A stretch of DNA of 64,000 nucleotides. Source: Crossaster papposus. Its lineage: Eukaryota; Echinodermata; Asteroidea; Velatida; Solasteridae. The stretch covers positions 1-64,000 of the forward strand of contig JBAIAA010001585.1 in the NCBI GenBank assembly GCA_037893245.1. The letters run 5' to 3'. Below are positions 1-13,345 of this stretch, piece after piece. A program made the translations under genes and the position numbers. The notes under the pieces are model-generated. The model had not been told where the DNA came from. It saw only the letters and a program-made list of their open reading frames with translations, and did not search any database. How positions within the stretch are numbered: position 1 is the stretch's first letter; each line of letters opens with the position of its first letter.

Positions 1-1352
1 CAATTTTGTGACCAAAAAATAAATAAAAAATATTGACTAATATGGTGACTTTCTTGCAATTAAACCCTCGCCAATTCTCTTAGAAATGACACATGAAATT
101 TCATTTACATGCTGGTAGCTATTCCATCCCAAGCACCAGTTCAATAGCAAAGATCAAACGCATAAAAAACAAAAAAACTGGGGACATGACCTCTCAATTG
201 TGACACCTGCTCAAAAAAAACAAAAACAAAAACAACGCTAAAACAATACAGCAACACACAAAACATAAAATGTGTACTGTGTGAAGTGTGTCGGTAAATA
301 TCTCAAACTAATCCCCAATACAAAACCTGACCCAGTGAAAGCTAGACTATGTATGGACCCCCACTAAACCCTCTTGATCCAAAAACAGCTGTCACCAGTG
401 TCTCATGAGCTGTGAGCTGTGAGACGAGGACAAAGAATCCAAAAACGTGTTGTGTGTGATTAAAGAAGGCTCTCCGACCAAAAATGTATTTGCCATGCGC
501 TCGGGGGACGAGCCCTCCAAAAGAATCAACTGTTTGAATTCCGTTTAACTGTAAACACTAGAGCCTGAATCAATACCAAGCACTACTGGGTAGAAATCAA
601 TGCTAACAGAGTGACCTGGGGAGAGGTACTTTAACCCATCTAGGAGAGGGATAATCATGCAGTGGACGGGATAGAACGGCCCCAACCTAAATCCCATGTC
701 TTCTCTTCCCTACTCCTGAATAAATTCATGCTGTGTGAGGATGTCAGCTATTGAACTGAGGGTTGTTGTAAAAGAAGGAGGGGGGGTTGTTGGAGAAGAA
801 GAAGGGACTAGGTAACGAGGTTGGAATGCCCTACTTGGGAGAGATTTGTACTACTCTACGGAGCGGCAAAGGGGGGTGAAAAGAGATGTCTACTTGTTAT
901 GCCGGCAAAGACTTGAGACTGCTTGTCAGAAGAGTAACTTGGAAAATTAGGAGCGCTTGAAGATTCTGATTTTTTTTTTTTTTTTTTTTTATTCAAATAT
1001 TCTCCCCTCTCCTTTTTGGGTCTTCGTCAAAGGATATTCAAGTTGTTCAGGAAATTGAAACCAGCGCAAGAGTGTGTGCACGGTCGCGGTGAGCCGCGAC
1101 GCCAGGGCCCTGATCGTTAACCCAATCACGAGCGTGGCCAAAGCAAACATGTTAATGGAACGCTGCTGCATTAGAGCACTCCAACCTGTGGGAGAAATCA
1201 CATCTCAATTGTGTGCACAGCACTCCAGGGCCCACTTCTTGGCGGACGAGCGGGGGAAGTGCTCTGAACACACAACACCAACCGTTGCGAGGATGGGGGG
1301 GCTTGCTGTATAAACCTACAGGCGATTGCTAGACCAAAGACTTGCTCCAAAC

Positions 1353-1353
<1 letters not shown>

Positions 1354-1390
<37 letters not shown>
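1354..1390. repeat. Poly-C tract, 37 bases
   Basis: Uninterrupted run of C. One of roughly two dozen G or C homopolymers of 15-41 bases in the window. A run this long is unusual for an animal genome and its exact length is prone to sequencing error. Confidence 0.95.
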
Positions 1391-1391
<1 letters not shown>

Positions 1392-2400
1392 AACCAACAA
1401 CAACCTCCCAACCCAACACACGTACAATTAAAACAACAAAGGAACAAGGCGCCTTGTTGAGAAGCCCTAAATCATCAACTGGACAGAGTGGCTATGTGCC
1501 GAATTTCACGCCCTGCGTCCACCACCATATGTCAGGCTTTACAATGGATCGTCGACTCACCCCCCCCCCCCCCCTTCTCTCCAACCTTGCCATGATGATC
1601 AAGTCTTACACTATGGCAGAGGAGGTGCTATAATGAGAAGCCACTGATGAAATACCATGGTAACCTTGTTCTCTATCACACATCACCAGGTTGTAAAAAT
1701 TACACTCTGGAGCACTGACAGGATGACTAATGTTTAAGGAGATGTGCGTGCATGGTGGCTGTCACAATGGGGCTACTGGTACTTGCCTGCCCGCCCGCAG
1801 AAAAAAAACCACAGGGTTGTGAGAATTGAGAATAGACATGCATGAATTACTGGTATTTGTAATAAAAAGGATATATGTGTAACATTCTTCTCCCATTCTG
1901 GCGTGAAATTTATATTCACTCTTTGGAATAAGAAAATTTTCTGTTACAAAATTAACTTATCTGTCGCACTTCAAACAAACTGTACTCCTGTTAAACGTAC
2001 TAATTGTTTTGATGTACATTGTACCAGAGAAAACAAGACAAGTTTGAGTTTTCTCAATATATACATGTGTACCTTAATGGTTGGACATGAGAAATAATGC
2101 ATTTAAAATCCAAAATCTATTTCAAAATGTTAATACATCTCGGCATTTCAAATTTTTGAATAATCAGCGAGTATCAACAAAACACATACTTAAAAAATAT
2201 TATCGTGTTTGATGTTTTTGACGTACGGTACACGTCAATGTTTCGTGCGTCTTCAACAGTATGCAACCTAAACTGGAGACTGGTTCATACAATGTACTTT
2301 ACGTGAATCTGATGCGAATTTGCCTTTCACAGACAAAGAGAGAGGAGAAACTTGCCCCCACTTCACAAATTCACATTCGCATTCGCGTTCGCAACACGAG

Positions 2401-2520
2401 TGTACCGGTCTTTATGTTCATAATGTACATGTAGTGTTGACTGTACAATGTACATGTACCGGTACATGTATGTATACATGTATGTTCAAACACCGCGATT
2501 ACCGGTAGGTACCGGTACCT
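2401..2520. repeat. TACATGTA/ACCGGTAC palindromic microsatellite patch
   Basis: Dense overlapping copies of the self-complementary words TACATGTA, GTACATGTAC and TACCGGTA. The same words recur near 4441, 5691, 6375, 16541, 22471, 25866, 36165, 46960, 48245 and 54575, so this is a window-wide low-complexity family rather than a local accident. Confidence 0.8.
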
Positions 2521-3926
2521 GTTCACCAAAAATTTAAGTTAATTAAAATTAATTACTCCATTCCCTATTTCAATGTGGATATTCCTATCTTGAATAAAAA
2601 AGAAAAAAGTTTTTTAAATTCGAAAACATACTAAAATGGTTACAGATGGGTATCTCCATAAATATACAGCGACATACACATGTACTGGTACACTTTATAT
2701 GTACCGGTATGTAGAATGGGAGATTGTATACATACCAGTATGTACAAGGCAGGTGAATGTATGGCAAATATACAGTATAATGCTGGCTCCTAACATTATC
2801 AAAGGTAAAAGAACAAACAAGTTTGGAGTTGTTTACACAATTTAAGGGCCTTCCACCTCACACACAAAATGCACAATGCTATTTGTGAAGTGTACAACAT
2901 ATTTTCCTAAGGATTCATCCCCCCTTCCCCCCTTTCCCCTCTACAAACCAAACGTGACAAATCACTGGATAGAATTCATACACAACCTTACCTGTGCGTG
3001 TGTGCTACTCCAATGGCGTACCGTACTAAATTGCCCGAAATCAGTAATGAAATTCCACGTTTCTTTTTTCTTCCCACCAACAGGGCCTAGAATTAATGGT
3101 CGTAAATTGACCTCACTTGCTCTATAAATGCTCCGACCCCCCCAAACAAAATAAACGACTGACGCAGCTGAGCCACATTAAACTCCCAAACAAAATGAGC
3201 ACGTATGCATGTAATAGTGAACGACTAGCGTTGCATGGTGGGCAAGGAGTGTGCAGAGACTGCACAGAGGGCCACCGCATCATCAAGCACATAAAGGCAA
3301 ATCCCGACAATCATGGCCGCCAACAAAGACCCAACGAATCAGCCTCGAGTATGCATACCTTTGGAGATTTGCCACAAACAAAATTTAGAAAGAAAAAAAA
3401 TCCCCACAGAATGGATCGCCTATTTTGTTTTCCTGACAGATTAACCGCATGCCCCAATGGCTTTGTGCCTACCATAACTATACCACCTTTTTTTTTCTCT
3501 TCATTATTATTGTGATCGCATGCTCCGTGCCGAAAGGATTTCGAGTGTGAAAGAGGGCAACAAAAAAATTCATCTGAATAGAGGACATGAAAACAGAGTC
3601 CGGATAATCTGTCAGAAGTGGGTCAAAAACCTTGTTAGTTGTTTCTCCCTTGAGAGCTTATGTCTGCGCTAGAGACCGTACGTACGGAAAGGTTTTGTAA
3701 ACCAATGATGAGAAAGGCCTCCAACCCAATCCACAGCTAGCTAGAGGAGACTCCTTTTTTTATTTTTAGCATTTTAATATTTTTATCGTCGACAAAACAG
3801 TATTTGATCAGTCACAACAGTATTTGATCGGTTGTTTGCTCATCAAAGCAGCTATAGTCCTTCATTTTTCATCCAGGATATAAAATGTAAAACAAAATTG
3901 GGTCGTAGCATTTTCCTGCTCGACCT

Positions 3927-3992
3927 CAGTCTTTCTAAGTAAATTTTTTTAAAGAGGTACAGTCTTTCTAAGTAAATTTTTTTAAAGAGGTA
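3927..3992 (+). repeat. Perfect 33-bp tandem duplication
   Basis: Two identical 33-bp units (3927-3959 and 3960-3992), each starting CAGTCTTTCTAAGTAAA and ending AAAGAGGTA. There is no divergence between units, so the duplication looks recent. Confidence 0.95.
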
Positions 3993-5247
3993 TTTACAAA
4001 AATTTAGGAATAGTTTCTAAAAGATTACAGTTGAAATAGGATCAAATAAACCAGATGGACACAAAAGCTTGATTGATGGGGAAAATATGCTACACTCAGA
4101 ACAATTTTGGATTTCTTTTTTGTTTCTTTTTTTGTTTCTTTTGGTTCAAGTTTTGACAAAAATGGTTGATCTGTCTACAAATCAGTCCTGGATTTTGCAG
4201 CAACACATGCACTGTAGGTTTGTCAGCAAATTCAGTTTACAAAATGTTATAAAAAACCCAAAAAAACCAACAAAACAGTGCTGAATCCATTAATTTCAAT
4301 ACAACTGTTCACAAACCCGAGGGTGGTTTGGGTCAAGACTTAATTTTCTGGTCATGTTATAAATATCATGCACAGTAGCTAAACAAATTATTTTCTGGAC
4401 AAAAAGAAGTGGCGTGCATAGCTTTCAGAGCACTTACGGTACATGTACCGGTATGTTCAATCGTTCAATGGTTTCTTCTCTCTATTGTCAACTTACAGCG
4501 TAATCACATGTACATGTACTAGGTATCTGACAAACAAAAACCAATACAGATATTTGCTAAACAGTATAAAATGGCCTCTACTGGAACTAGTTTTGTTTGG
4601 GTCGTAATTACTTTTGTATCAAATAATCTGTACACAAAACATGGTTTCATACTATAGTGATAGACATTTTCCAACCGATCCATATCTCTTTATTTTTCTT
4701 TCTTTCATCTTCACTCTTGTCAGAAAGATAAATGTAGGTCGATCTCAAATCAATAATGATAAAAGATAAATCACCCTGCCTGTATTTGTACTGCAATTGC
4801 GTGTTGGACTGTTTACAGCTGTTCCAATCTTAAGTACTTATCTAAAAAGCGCTGAAATATTTGTTAAACAAAAATTGGCTGGCTTCCAGAATTCAGCCAA
4901 GTGCTACTGAACTACTTCAAAATATAGATGTCAGAGAAATGTAGGTGCCCAGATTTTTGGCAAGAAATCTCGTAATAATAAGAGGGGTCGGATATTAAAG
5001 CAATTGAAGTGACAAATTGTCATGATGTTACGTTATGAAATGTCACATTTGAGCCCTGCGTGTAGTCAAATCGAGACATCACTTGACACTACATATTTGC
5101 ACAAACCCTATGAGTATAAGTACAAGAGTGTTTTCTTAATAAATGTTTCAATATTTTCTGAGCAGAATTTGACGTTTTAGGACATGTTATTGCTTTCAGA
5201 TGACTGATATAGGTCGAAGTATGAAATGCTTTCACCGGTGGTGAAAT
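3993..5247. other. Non-coding stretch, nothing recognised
   Basis: AT-rich sequence with one TACATGTACCGGTA patch near 4441 and another near 4508. The open frame at 4069-4284 has a low-complexity Phe/Leu run and no recognisable domain. No repeat family shared with the rest of the window was seen. Confidence 0.55.
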
Positions 5248-5382
5248 GGGAGGGGGGGGGGAGGGGGGAGGGGGGGGAGGGGGGAGGGGGGGGAGGGGGG
5301 AGGGGGGGGGGGGGGGAGGGGGGAGGGGGGGGGGGGGAGGGGGGAGGGGGGGGGGAGGAGGGGGGGGGAGGGGGGGGGGGGG
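5248..5382 (+). repeat. Pure-purine G/A tract (135 bp)
   Basis: Every base is G or A, mostly units of 4-15 G separated by single A residues. It could form G-quadruplexes or triplex DNA. The glycine-rich and proline-rich open frames across it on the two strands are by-products of the composition, not genes. Confidence 0.95.
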
Positions 5383-5383
5383 A

Positions 5384-6081
5384 TCTGGGCCAACACTGCC
5401 CACTGGTCAAATTGGCAAAATGTGGCACAGTTTGCATGTTGACATGCGGACAGACGGAATAAGCCAGTTCATTTTCATGTTTGCTTCGAGGCACACATTT
5501 ACTTTGCGGAAAATATCAGAAATATCGGCCAACCTGAACGAGGTAGGGTGGGTCATTACTGCAAGGTGAACACACAATCAAAATATCCATACATTTTCAT
5601 ATCCCCATTCCAGCCAGCAAACCGGCTAAAAAAAAAGAAGAGAATAGCAGGATAAAAATCTAAACAAAACCAAAACGGTTACACTATTCACGTACCGGTA
5701 CATGTACATGTACATGTACATGTACATGTACATGTACATGTACCTAGTAAAATGCCAGACTTATAACTTGCAACATTTGCTAAATTGTACTCGATGCTGT
5801 GTAACTGTACTCGATGTATTTGGCTTCGTTCGTGCAGTTTGGTAACGGTGTCGGAGCCAGAGATGGCGCCTCCCAGGCTTAGCATGTAACCTTGCCTTGG
5901 TTAGGTCTATTACCCAGACTCTGATGATTTTGTAGTCAGGTTTCATGATTGACGGACAGGCGTCTCCAATTTATGAAACTGACCCGAATTGGTGTCAATT
6001 AATATTTGTAAAATGTGTAAAAACTCTGTTGTTTCTAATGAAAGATAAAATGAACATTACTGAACATGTACATGGAACTAT
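5384..6081. other. Non-coding stretch with an ACATGT microsatellite
   Basis: Contains an ACATGT array at 5691-5744 preceded by a CCGGTA word. The rest (5384-5690 and 5745-6081) shows no gene and no repeat shared with other parts of the window. Confidence 0.6.
5691..5744. repeat. (ACATGT)n microsatellite
   Basis: About eight uninterrupted copies of a 6-bp self-complementary unit, the purest example of the TACATGTA family in the window. Confidence 0.95.
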
Positions 6082-6323
6082 GGGCCTTTTCAAAACTCTG
6101 GCTTCGTCTTCGTCTTTGACTTAAGCCGATTTTAGATTCCCAGTTGCGAGATTTTCAGCCACATTCTGATGCCTGTTGTGCTTCAGAAACAATCACTCGC
6201 TTTGATGTGAACCCCAAAGTTAGACTATTTTCATTTGTCTCCATTTTTATTTGCTTCTCAGTAATTTGAAATTCGGAGGCGAAGCTGAAGCCGAAGACGA
6301 AGCAAAGGTTTCGAAAAGACCCA
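6082..6323. mobile_element. Small inverted-repeat element (MITE), 242 bp, first of two copies
   Basis: The ends are imperfect inverted repeats: the left end reads GGGCCTTTTCAAAACTCTGG then CTTCGTCTTCGTCT, and the right end reads AGACGAAGC then GGTTTCGAAAAGACCC. A diverged copy at about 56,894-57,100 shares the inner segment (GTGCTTCAGAAACA, TTGCTTCTCAG). No coding capacity. Superfamily not assigned. Confidence 0.7.
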
Positions 6324-8368
6324 AAGACTCTATGCAAGGCCCTAATTTGACCAGGGCATACCTCTGCAATATATACATGTACATACATGTACATGTACAG
6401 TACAATTTACTCAGTAAGCTCAACAGTCAAGAGTTCCCACTGTACAATACGGCATTAAGCAAAACATTTTTGTAAGTTACAGATCCTTGTTTAATATTCT
6501 CTGAAAAGCATCCTTTTAAACAAAGAGCGTACAAGCCGATCAGCATTTTTTTAATACTGCCTTTTGATGTGCTCACAATCCCATGACAAGCCCGATGATC
6601 AACCCCCCCCCCCCCCCCTTTCTCCACCAAAAGCAGGAAACCTATAAACATGCTATATAGTTTAAACACCCACCACTCAATGGAGAAAGGGGGAACCGAA
6701 CTATAAATGCCCAACAATCAATGAGAGGAGAGAGGCTGAAGCCAGTTTATGCTGTTGACAACAGCTTGTAATCCCGGCTCGCCGAACAAAAGTGGGAGAA
6801 AATCATCGAAGCTGCAAAAAAAACTAATCATAATCTGACAATGAGAATCATTGAAGCCCTTCACTCACATCATGCGATAAATAAACCACCTTTTTTTCTT
6901 CTCGACAATCCGGTAAAAACTACACAATAACAGAAGTCTACAGAGGATGAAATTCAGGATTTAAATGATACAATAAGGAAAAAAAGAATACTTTCCAGAG
7001 GAATTTCACAAAGTGCCGAGTGACGTTTAACACTACTGATTCGCTGACAAGATTTGAGGCGAAACGGGGAAAACGCAAGTTAATAACAGGGTTCCGCATT
7101 GCATAGCTGCCCAAACTACCCAAGCAAGAGTTTTTTTTGGTTTTTTTAATCTTCTTGTTTGAGTGAGGCTTTTTTGTTTAATTCAAGGACTGTGAATCCT
7201 TACAACGTACTGTTTGGAAAGTACTGTTTGGAAAACAAATCGCCCGAGACCATTCAAACAAACACTCCGAGTTTGTTGTCCGTCAAATTGACTAGAGGAA
7301 GAAAATAAAATCTAGCATCAATCAAATGAATTTTGGGCCGTCAGTTTATTTTTGAATATGCGGATCCTAGAATGCGTTTAATTACAAGGACCTTCAATAG
7401 GACACAAGACATAAGTCCTCAAAAGCTTCTGTGAAAATGTGAAAATGTACTTAAGAGATTGATTCAAGATGAACTGTAGAGGGCAGCACACATGAGCACC
7501 ACATAGAAATCAAGTGTGGTTATGTTCATGCACAAAGTACTTGCAAAGGGCAAGTCAATTGCATACAAATTTACTGAGAAAAATGGCCCAATGTGGCAGA
7601 CCTAATGCATTATGCCCCAAACCACATTGCGCAGTTTATACTCCACACACAGTCCACAGCCTGCCAATTATGCCTGCATTAAGAGCACAGCCAGTGTTTA
7701 TTGATTTTAATGCCCTGGACTTAATTTGATTACAGGCTCCCCTAATTGACCAATTAAAGGGTCAGACCTGGCACAGGCTGGCATGCACTCACAGGAGGTA
7801 CCACTCTGGAGAATAGGGGTGCGTGTGTGTGTGTGTTAGTTGTTTCCAGGGGTTGAAGTGTGGAAAAGATGTTTCAATCGGACATGACTTGCTATTTGGA
7901 TGAAATAGTGACTTAGGCAAACAGGCAAACAACATTAAGATGCTGGAATTTGCATTAACTGATAAAAAAATAAAATAAAGAAGATATAATTACTGAAAAC
8001 ACAAAGACATACCAGTACAAACTCAGCCCGAAAGGCAATTAACCAAATGCCATCTACTTTCAGTAAACAAACCAATCCCCCCCACAGTTTCTAGGATTTT
8101 GTGCAGGTTTTTATTCCATCTCCTGTGCCTTAATTAGATGCATAATGCAGGTCCCATTGTACATCAAGATGACATTCTCTGGGTAACTGTACACATGCTC
8201 TGACCACAGTGACAACAAGCTGTGCTGACTGCTACTCATCAACAGCCCCACATGTCAAATTGCTGACATAACCAAATAATTAACCTTAAAGGTACATCTA
8301 CTGAGTGGTAGTATACAAATGCAAACATGAAGAAAACAAATTACTGAATTATTATGAAAAAAATTAAG
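6324..8368. other. Non-coding stretch with a TAAT-rich block
   Basis: No gene seen. It contains a C16 run (6603-6618), a 14-bp tandem duplication GTACTGTTTGGAAA near 7207-7234 and a GT repeat (7817-7834). The block 7660-7790 has several ATTA/TAAT and CCAATTAAA words between ordinary-complexity sequence, a composition typical of conserved non-coding DNA. That reading is only a suggestion. Confidence 0.45.
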
Positions 8369-8650
8369 TTGACTGTAAGTGACTAACAGTCTCAAGCATC
8401 CTGGAAGAACACGGCATCCAGTGTGCTGTGGTTTTTTTAAAAAAGTGAAATTTTCAACCGACAATCGACTGAAAAACCCGACTGTCCCATTTACATGTAG
8501 TTAGTCTACATTTTCTTTGCAATACTGTTACACATTCGTGAATGGGTGACAACCAACTAGTCTGGTTTCCTAACCTGATAATTCCCTGGATGTCTATACA
8601 TTTATCCGGTTCGTCTGAATGAAGCCAAGGAACCAGACTACAAAAACACC
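8369..8650 (+). repeat. Dispersed repeat, copy 1 of 3 (inverted-repeat 3' end)
   Basis: Shares an ordered series of words with 18,195-18,500 and 49,690-49,955: TCTCAAGCATCCT, a GTGTGCTGT box, then GGGTG then CAGCTAGTCTGGTT-like sequence. In this copy the last part folds back: TAGTCTGGTTTCCTAACC near 8558 pairs with GGAACCAGACTA near 8630. Non-coding and probably a non-autonomous transposon. Confidence 0.65.
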
Positions 8651-10460
8651 ATTACATTTTTTTTTCGTTTTTTCCATCATCAATGAACACAAAACCTAAA
8701 AAATAGGTCAGCGTCACAAAATTTACTGTAAGTATAAATCCCCAACCCATCCATTTTCAAAATTACAGTAAAAGCAAATGGTGTATACAGTACCTTAAAA
8801 AAAATGGCTCTGGAGACTCATGCAAAATACTGAAAATTTCAACTGATTTTCTTCAATTAAACAAAATAGTATCGAAACCAGATTCTTGGTCGCGGACAAA
8901 AGATTGTTTTCTTACCTCTGATCCAAACGTGGCAAATAAGTACTGACTAAATATCGACGTGAAATATCAGTTCCGTGTGTGAAAATCCAATGCTCCAGCA
9001 ACAGACAATAATAAATAATCCTTGGGAGGTCTGTGAGCTCTAAACACGGGTGTCGATGGATTTAGCAATACAATAGGGATTTATATTCAAATCCTCTGAC
9101 TATGATGATGATAGAACTAGATGATTATCACAAGATTCAGAGTGGCCTGTTCCACACAAGCACACACAAAACAAAACAGCTAAAATCCTGCCGTAGCTTG
9201 CATGCGGTGTACTTCTGCAACCGTTTTGCATGTAAAGTGCCGAGCTGTCGGATACACAATGCATACAAGGTCCAATTTTTTTTTTACACAAGGAGTGGTT
9301 GCCTTCACAGTTCAGACTCATGTGCATGAAAAAGTGTTCAAACAGCCATCAAAAAGCCATAACAGCGTTTTAAATAATCCATCAACAAACGGTGCACAAA
9401 GGTATCCACTAAAGCTGGCCATGTACCGGGTTACAATCCCAGGCTCCAAACAAGACCACAGTGGAGAGCATCCAGGAACAAAGCAATATACGATGCTGGT
9501 AGTGTCTGCATCCACAGTGTGCACACACAGCACGCATACGATGACTTGTACTAATGGCTACGAGCCTCTCCCCTACATGCGCTGCATACACAGGTCGTAT
9601 CCCCGCTCTCCTCACACAAGCAGGCAGTCAAAAAGAAAACATTCAAACTGTGTAGTGTTCCGCAGTCCTACCCCAATTCAATCCATCGATCGGGCAAGTG
9701 TTCGCCCAACCAAAAATAAGGTTTCCACACACACACACATGTATATAAAGAGAACCCGCTCGGCTGCACTGAAGCACTGTTTGTCGCGAGAGGGGTTTTT
9801 CTTTCTTCTACTGCCCGGCTGTGTGTATAATTCAAACCGCCCACGTCCTGTTCCATTCAGCGCCGGGCTGTGAGTGAGTGAGTGAGTGTGTGTGTATGCA
9901 TACGCAGCTAGCTTCAGCGCAGAGGGGCCGAATATGTGTGCCACAACAATGCCAGCCCCACACAGCCTGTATCTGTTTCTATAGCCCTTTAACACATGTA
10001 TTCAAGCTTTCGCCAGGAGTAGTCCACAAGGCACATGGCACAGCATGCATCACTCATGCATAATAGTCCGTGGGGTGCTTGGGGCTGGTCGATAAGTCCC
10101 TACAGCGTTTATCAGACTACATCCACTCCTATCATCGCCCACTGATCCATATTACCCAACTCGCCTGTTTTTGTGAGGTTTTTTTTGTTGTTTTTTCTCG
10201 TTATTTCTGCCAGCTCACCGTGGCTTCTTTGGTTTTGATCAGCCAAAGAACACACCCCTGTTAATGCGACTGCTGCAGCTAATTAAAAAGAACCGGCTAT
10301 CGGGCAGATTTTTTTTTCTTTCTCCTATACTGTCGAAGCCCGCTTCCCCCCAACAACCGTTGATATTCACTCCTGGAGCCATTTTGCCAACACCTCGGGA
10401 GTTGAGGCCGTGTTGACACAGGGGAAACAGGGAGGGCAATGGCAATGCATCAAGAGCTAG
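8651..10460. other. Non-coding stretch, locally GC-richer
   Basis: Bases 9100-10270 are GC-richer than the surroundings and carry the longest open frame outside the retrotransposon (9202-9873, 223 codons). Its product is a low-complexity mixture without a recognisable domain, with overlapping open frames on the other strand, so I do not call it a gene. CA and GTGA short repeats occur at 9728-9742 and 9870-9894. A 5' UTR or CpG-type promoter region is possible but unproven. Confidence 0.4.
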
Positions 10461-10466
10461 GATGGA

Positions 10467-10503
<37 letters not shown>

Positions 10504-10530
10504 TAGCGAGCTGGCTAGCTAGCTAGCTAG
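10461..10530. repeat. (GGCT)n / (AGCT)n microsatellite
   Basis: About ten GGCT units from 10,465, an interruption near 10,503, then CTAG/AGCT units to 10,530. Confidence 0.95.
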
Positions 10531-13304
10531 CATCCCCTCCCTTTACTCAGTCAATGAGTGTCCTGCTCGCATATTTAAAGGAGCGTGGAGAAGAAAGCGG
10601 AGTCCTTGGGTTGTTTTTGCTAGTGCTGTTGACAAAGAGACAGTGAGGCAGAGAGCGACACACGCTACGCTAAGACCCCCCCCCCCCCCCTCCCCTCCCT
10701 CACGAGTGGCTACCATGCATAGCCTACTAGTGCTCGCCAAATGGAGCAGAAACCGTAGAAGCCTCTTTACCAAAATCTCTAAATCTTTGGCTTTCAAGAG
10801 AGAAACCCACAGACATTGTGTATACACACTACAAACAAACAAACCGTGGAGAAGGAGGACAAAAAAAACCTGAAGAACACATGCATGACCAATGGTTGGC
10901 GGGATTCTAATAACAACATGATGGAGATAGATGATAAATGAACTGAGAAAGAAAGGGGGTGGGTTAGAAGGGATTCTGGCTACTGTGTCAGCACCACCAG
11001 GGCAAAATAACGAGCAGTCAATCCAATTTTTAGTCTTAGTTACTTGATGATGGAATCAATATGTCTGTTGATACTTTAAGCAGATGGCCTTGGCAGTGTT
11101 TGCTATGGGATCGAAATTTATCAAACTTACTGCAAATAAAACTGGCTGTAGCCTTATTTTATCAATCATCATGTCTTTTTTTATATATAATTTTTTTCTT
11201 TTTTGTAAAGGTGTTTACATGAGCAATATATGCTTCCACCAATTAAACAATATGCTTCCACCAGTCTTTGTTATCATCTGTGATAAGGACAGGGTTGAGT
11301 TTGATTGACTGCTTTGTATGCCAAACCCCTGTAAAATTGGAAGGTCTTGTTTGGAACTGGCAGACCCCTGTGGATCTTTTGGCTAAGGGGGGGGGGGGGG
11401 GGGCAGAGTTAGGTTACCAGGGAGTTTATGCTAAGTGTTTGGATTGATCTGCTGAATGACTGATTTGGCAAATTGGACATTACTGGGCTTTTATGCAAGG
11501 CAACATTTCAACTATGGTTGGCATGACTGGGAACTGCAAACATGAGATTTGTGGGGGTATTGTTACTAAACAAAATAATATTATCGCCTATCGGAAATGT
11601 TATGTTTTGTACCCATTCTCATAGACTTACAAGTGCACAAAAACAGTCCTGACCCCTAACCCCAATACATTATCATACCCAGACAAACTTGGTTTATTTA
11701 CACTTTGGACCACAAACAATCAATCTGGTGTAATCCCAACAATAGATATTTCCCCTCAAAAGGAGCTGTGACATTAGTCTGTCTTTTCTTCCGGAGATAT
11801 AAATTATGAGAATGAAGTGACCCCAAAGGGTAAAATAATAAAAAATTCAAGAATCTTAAACTGCAATTGATAGCTCATATAAATTTTCTAATTCGGTAAT
11901 GGCTAACAGGCTAAACATGATGGTACATGTAGCCCAAATATTATTTTATTATTTTTACAAATACTCTGATATTGAACCCAACATTATACTTTCCCATGAC
12001 ACAAACCTATACAAAATACCTTCTCTCAAGAATCCTTTCGACTTGCAAATGTAATCAGCATTTAGCATTTCCATTATGTTTTTTTCTCAGAGATAAAAAA
12101 CTTAAGAAGTAGATTTCATATTAACAGTCAATTTCTTTTCTAGTACAGTGCCCCCGAAACTAACTCCCTGCTACACTTCAACAATACCCAAAGCAAGATA
12201 GATTTTAACATTATTGAAGATACATCCCGTTCCCGGAATAAAGAAAGAATATTACAATCCCTTCAACCCGAGGCTAGAAACGGCGAAAACAAGTACAAAA
12301 CGACAAGAACAAAATGTCTTACCCCTTGTGACAAGCCTCTTGGGTCCCTCAAGCTTAAGAAAAACACTATTTTTATGTGTGTGTGTGTGGGGGGGGGGGG
12401 GGGGGGGGGGGGGGGGAGAGAGGGCCAGAGGGGGGTCAGTCGGTTAGACTGAGAAGCACTCTCCAGCCATTGTTATACATGTACCCTGACCGGAAAAGCG
12501 TATCCGGGGAAACGGCAGGAAAGAAAGAGTGCTTAGAGAGACGGGTCGAAATGAGGATAAATCTCAACTAAATGAAGATTTTCCTGGAGGCCAGAGAAGA
12601 ATTAGTGCATTACCCCGCACTTGTTTTAACGCCAAATATAAAAAATAAAGAAATGGAAGTGATCAGAGCGGGGGTACCGGTGCTCATACAACAAGCTCCC
12701 ATCAGCACTAGAGCAGAAGGAAGGAAAGCCTGTGAGGGACACCAGTTTGCCACAAGCCTTATATCCCATCAACGTATTCTCTGCCTGATTGCAGCCTAAA
12801 TGAGTTCATTTGTTTTCTCTCCTTCTACCGCGTCCCCCGTCTCCCTACTCCCCCTCGGAGCAGAGACTGGCTCAAAAAGCTTTGCTAGAGGGCTGTGTTA
12901 CTTGAGCGGATGTGTTCATATTGGCTTATTAATCACCGGCAGCATTTTTTCGGCGAGTGGGAATTATTTGTTCGGGACGGAGGAGAGCTGGAGCAGAAAG
13001 CTATTTTGATATTGAAGGAAGCAGTCTTTGATATGGCTTCCTGAACGGCGATCGAAGATGTGGGTATTAAAATGATAAGAGACAATTTCACCCCCCCCCC
13101 CCCCCCCACCCCTCACCCTTTTTATTGGTCATTGGTCAATAGAAAGAAGTTTTGAGAAATTATTTCCTTTCATGAATTGGTTGGTGTAGTCTTATATAGA
13201 AGTAATATTTGTCAATTATATACAACCAAAATGATACCGTCGTGTTACGCGACATTAGTTGTCATTTTGCTTGCTTACTAGGAAGTTCCTGGATGTCAAA
13301 TTGG
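10531..13304. other. Non-coding stretch with homopolymers
   Basis: A TATA-like word ATATTTAAAG at 10,571 is followed by GC-richer sequence, but no convincing exon follows. It holds C15 (10,676-10,690), G17 (11,387-11,403), G28 (12,389-12,416) and C17 (13,091-13,107). The block 12,800-13,040 has ordinary complexity and a GGCTTATTAATCACC word; it could be conserved non-coding DNA. Confidence 0.4.
12389..12416. repeat. Poly-G tract, 28 bases, after a GT repeat
   Basis: A GTGTGTGTGT run leads directly into 28 G residues. The same GT-into-G arrangement is seen at 23,254-23,282. Confidence 0.9.
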
Positions 13305-13305
13305 C

Positions 13306-13344
<39 letters not shown>
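13305..13344. repeat. (CAA)n microsatellite
   Basis: About thirteen uninterrupted CAA triplets. It ends just before AAGAACGC. No coding frame is attached. Confidence 0.95.

Positions 13345-13345
<1 letters not shown>

Larger units (their letters stand above)
1..3926. other. Non-coding stretch, no gene recognised
   Basis: No open frame here looks like an exon and no RNA gene is visible. It holds a T21 run (970-990), a C37 run (1354-1390), a C15 run (1560-1574) and a patch of TACATGTA/ACCGGT palindromes (2401-2520 and again about 2680-2750). The open frame at 3117-3515 is short, rich in Lys/Asn/Pro and matches nothing I know. Confidence 0.6.

Noticed and set aside
5089..5569. Poly-proline and poly-glycine frames on both strands
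   Set aside because: They simply translate the G/A tract and its complement; no conserved context.
9202..9873. 223-codon open frame, the longest outside the retrotransposon
   Set aside because: No domain, low-complexity His/Thr/Ser mixture, overlapping open frames on the opposite strand and no visible splice or codon pattern. More likely a chance frame in GC-richer sequence.
10571..10870. TATA-like ATATTTAAAG followed by a short frame at 10,713
   Set aside because: The word is common in AT-rich DNA, and the following 53-codon frame has no domain or convincing splice donor.
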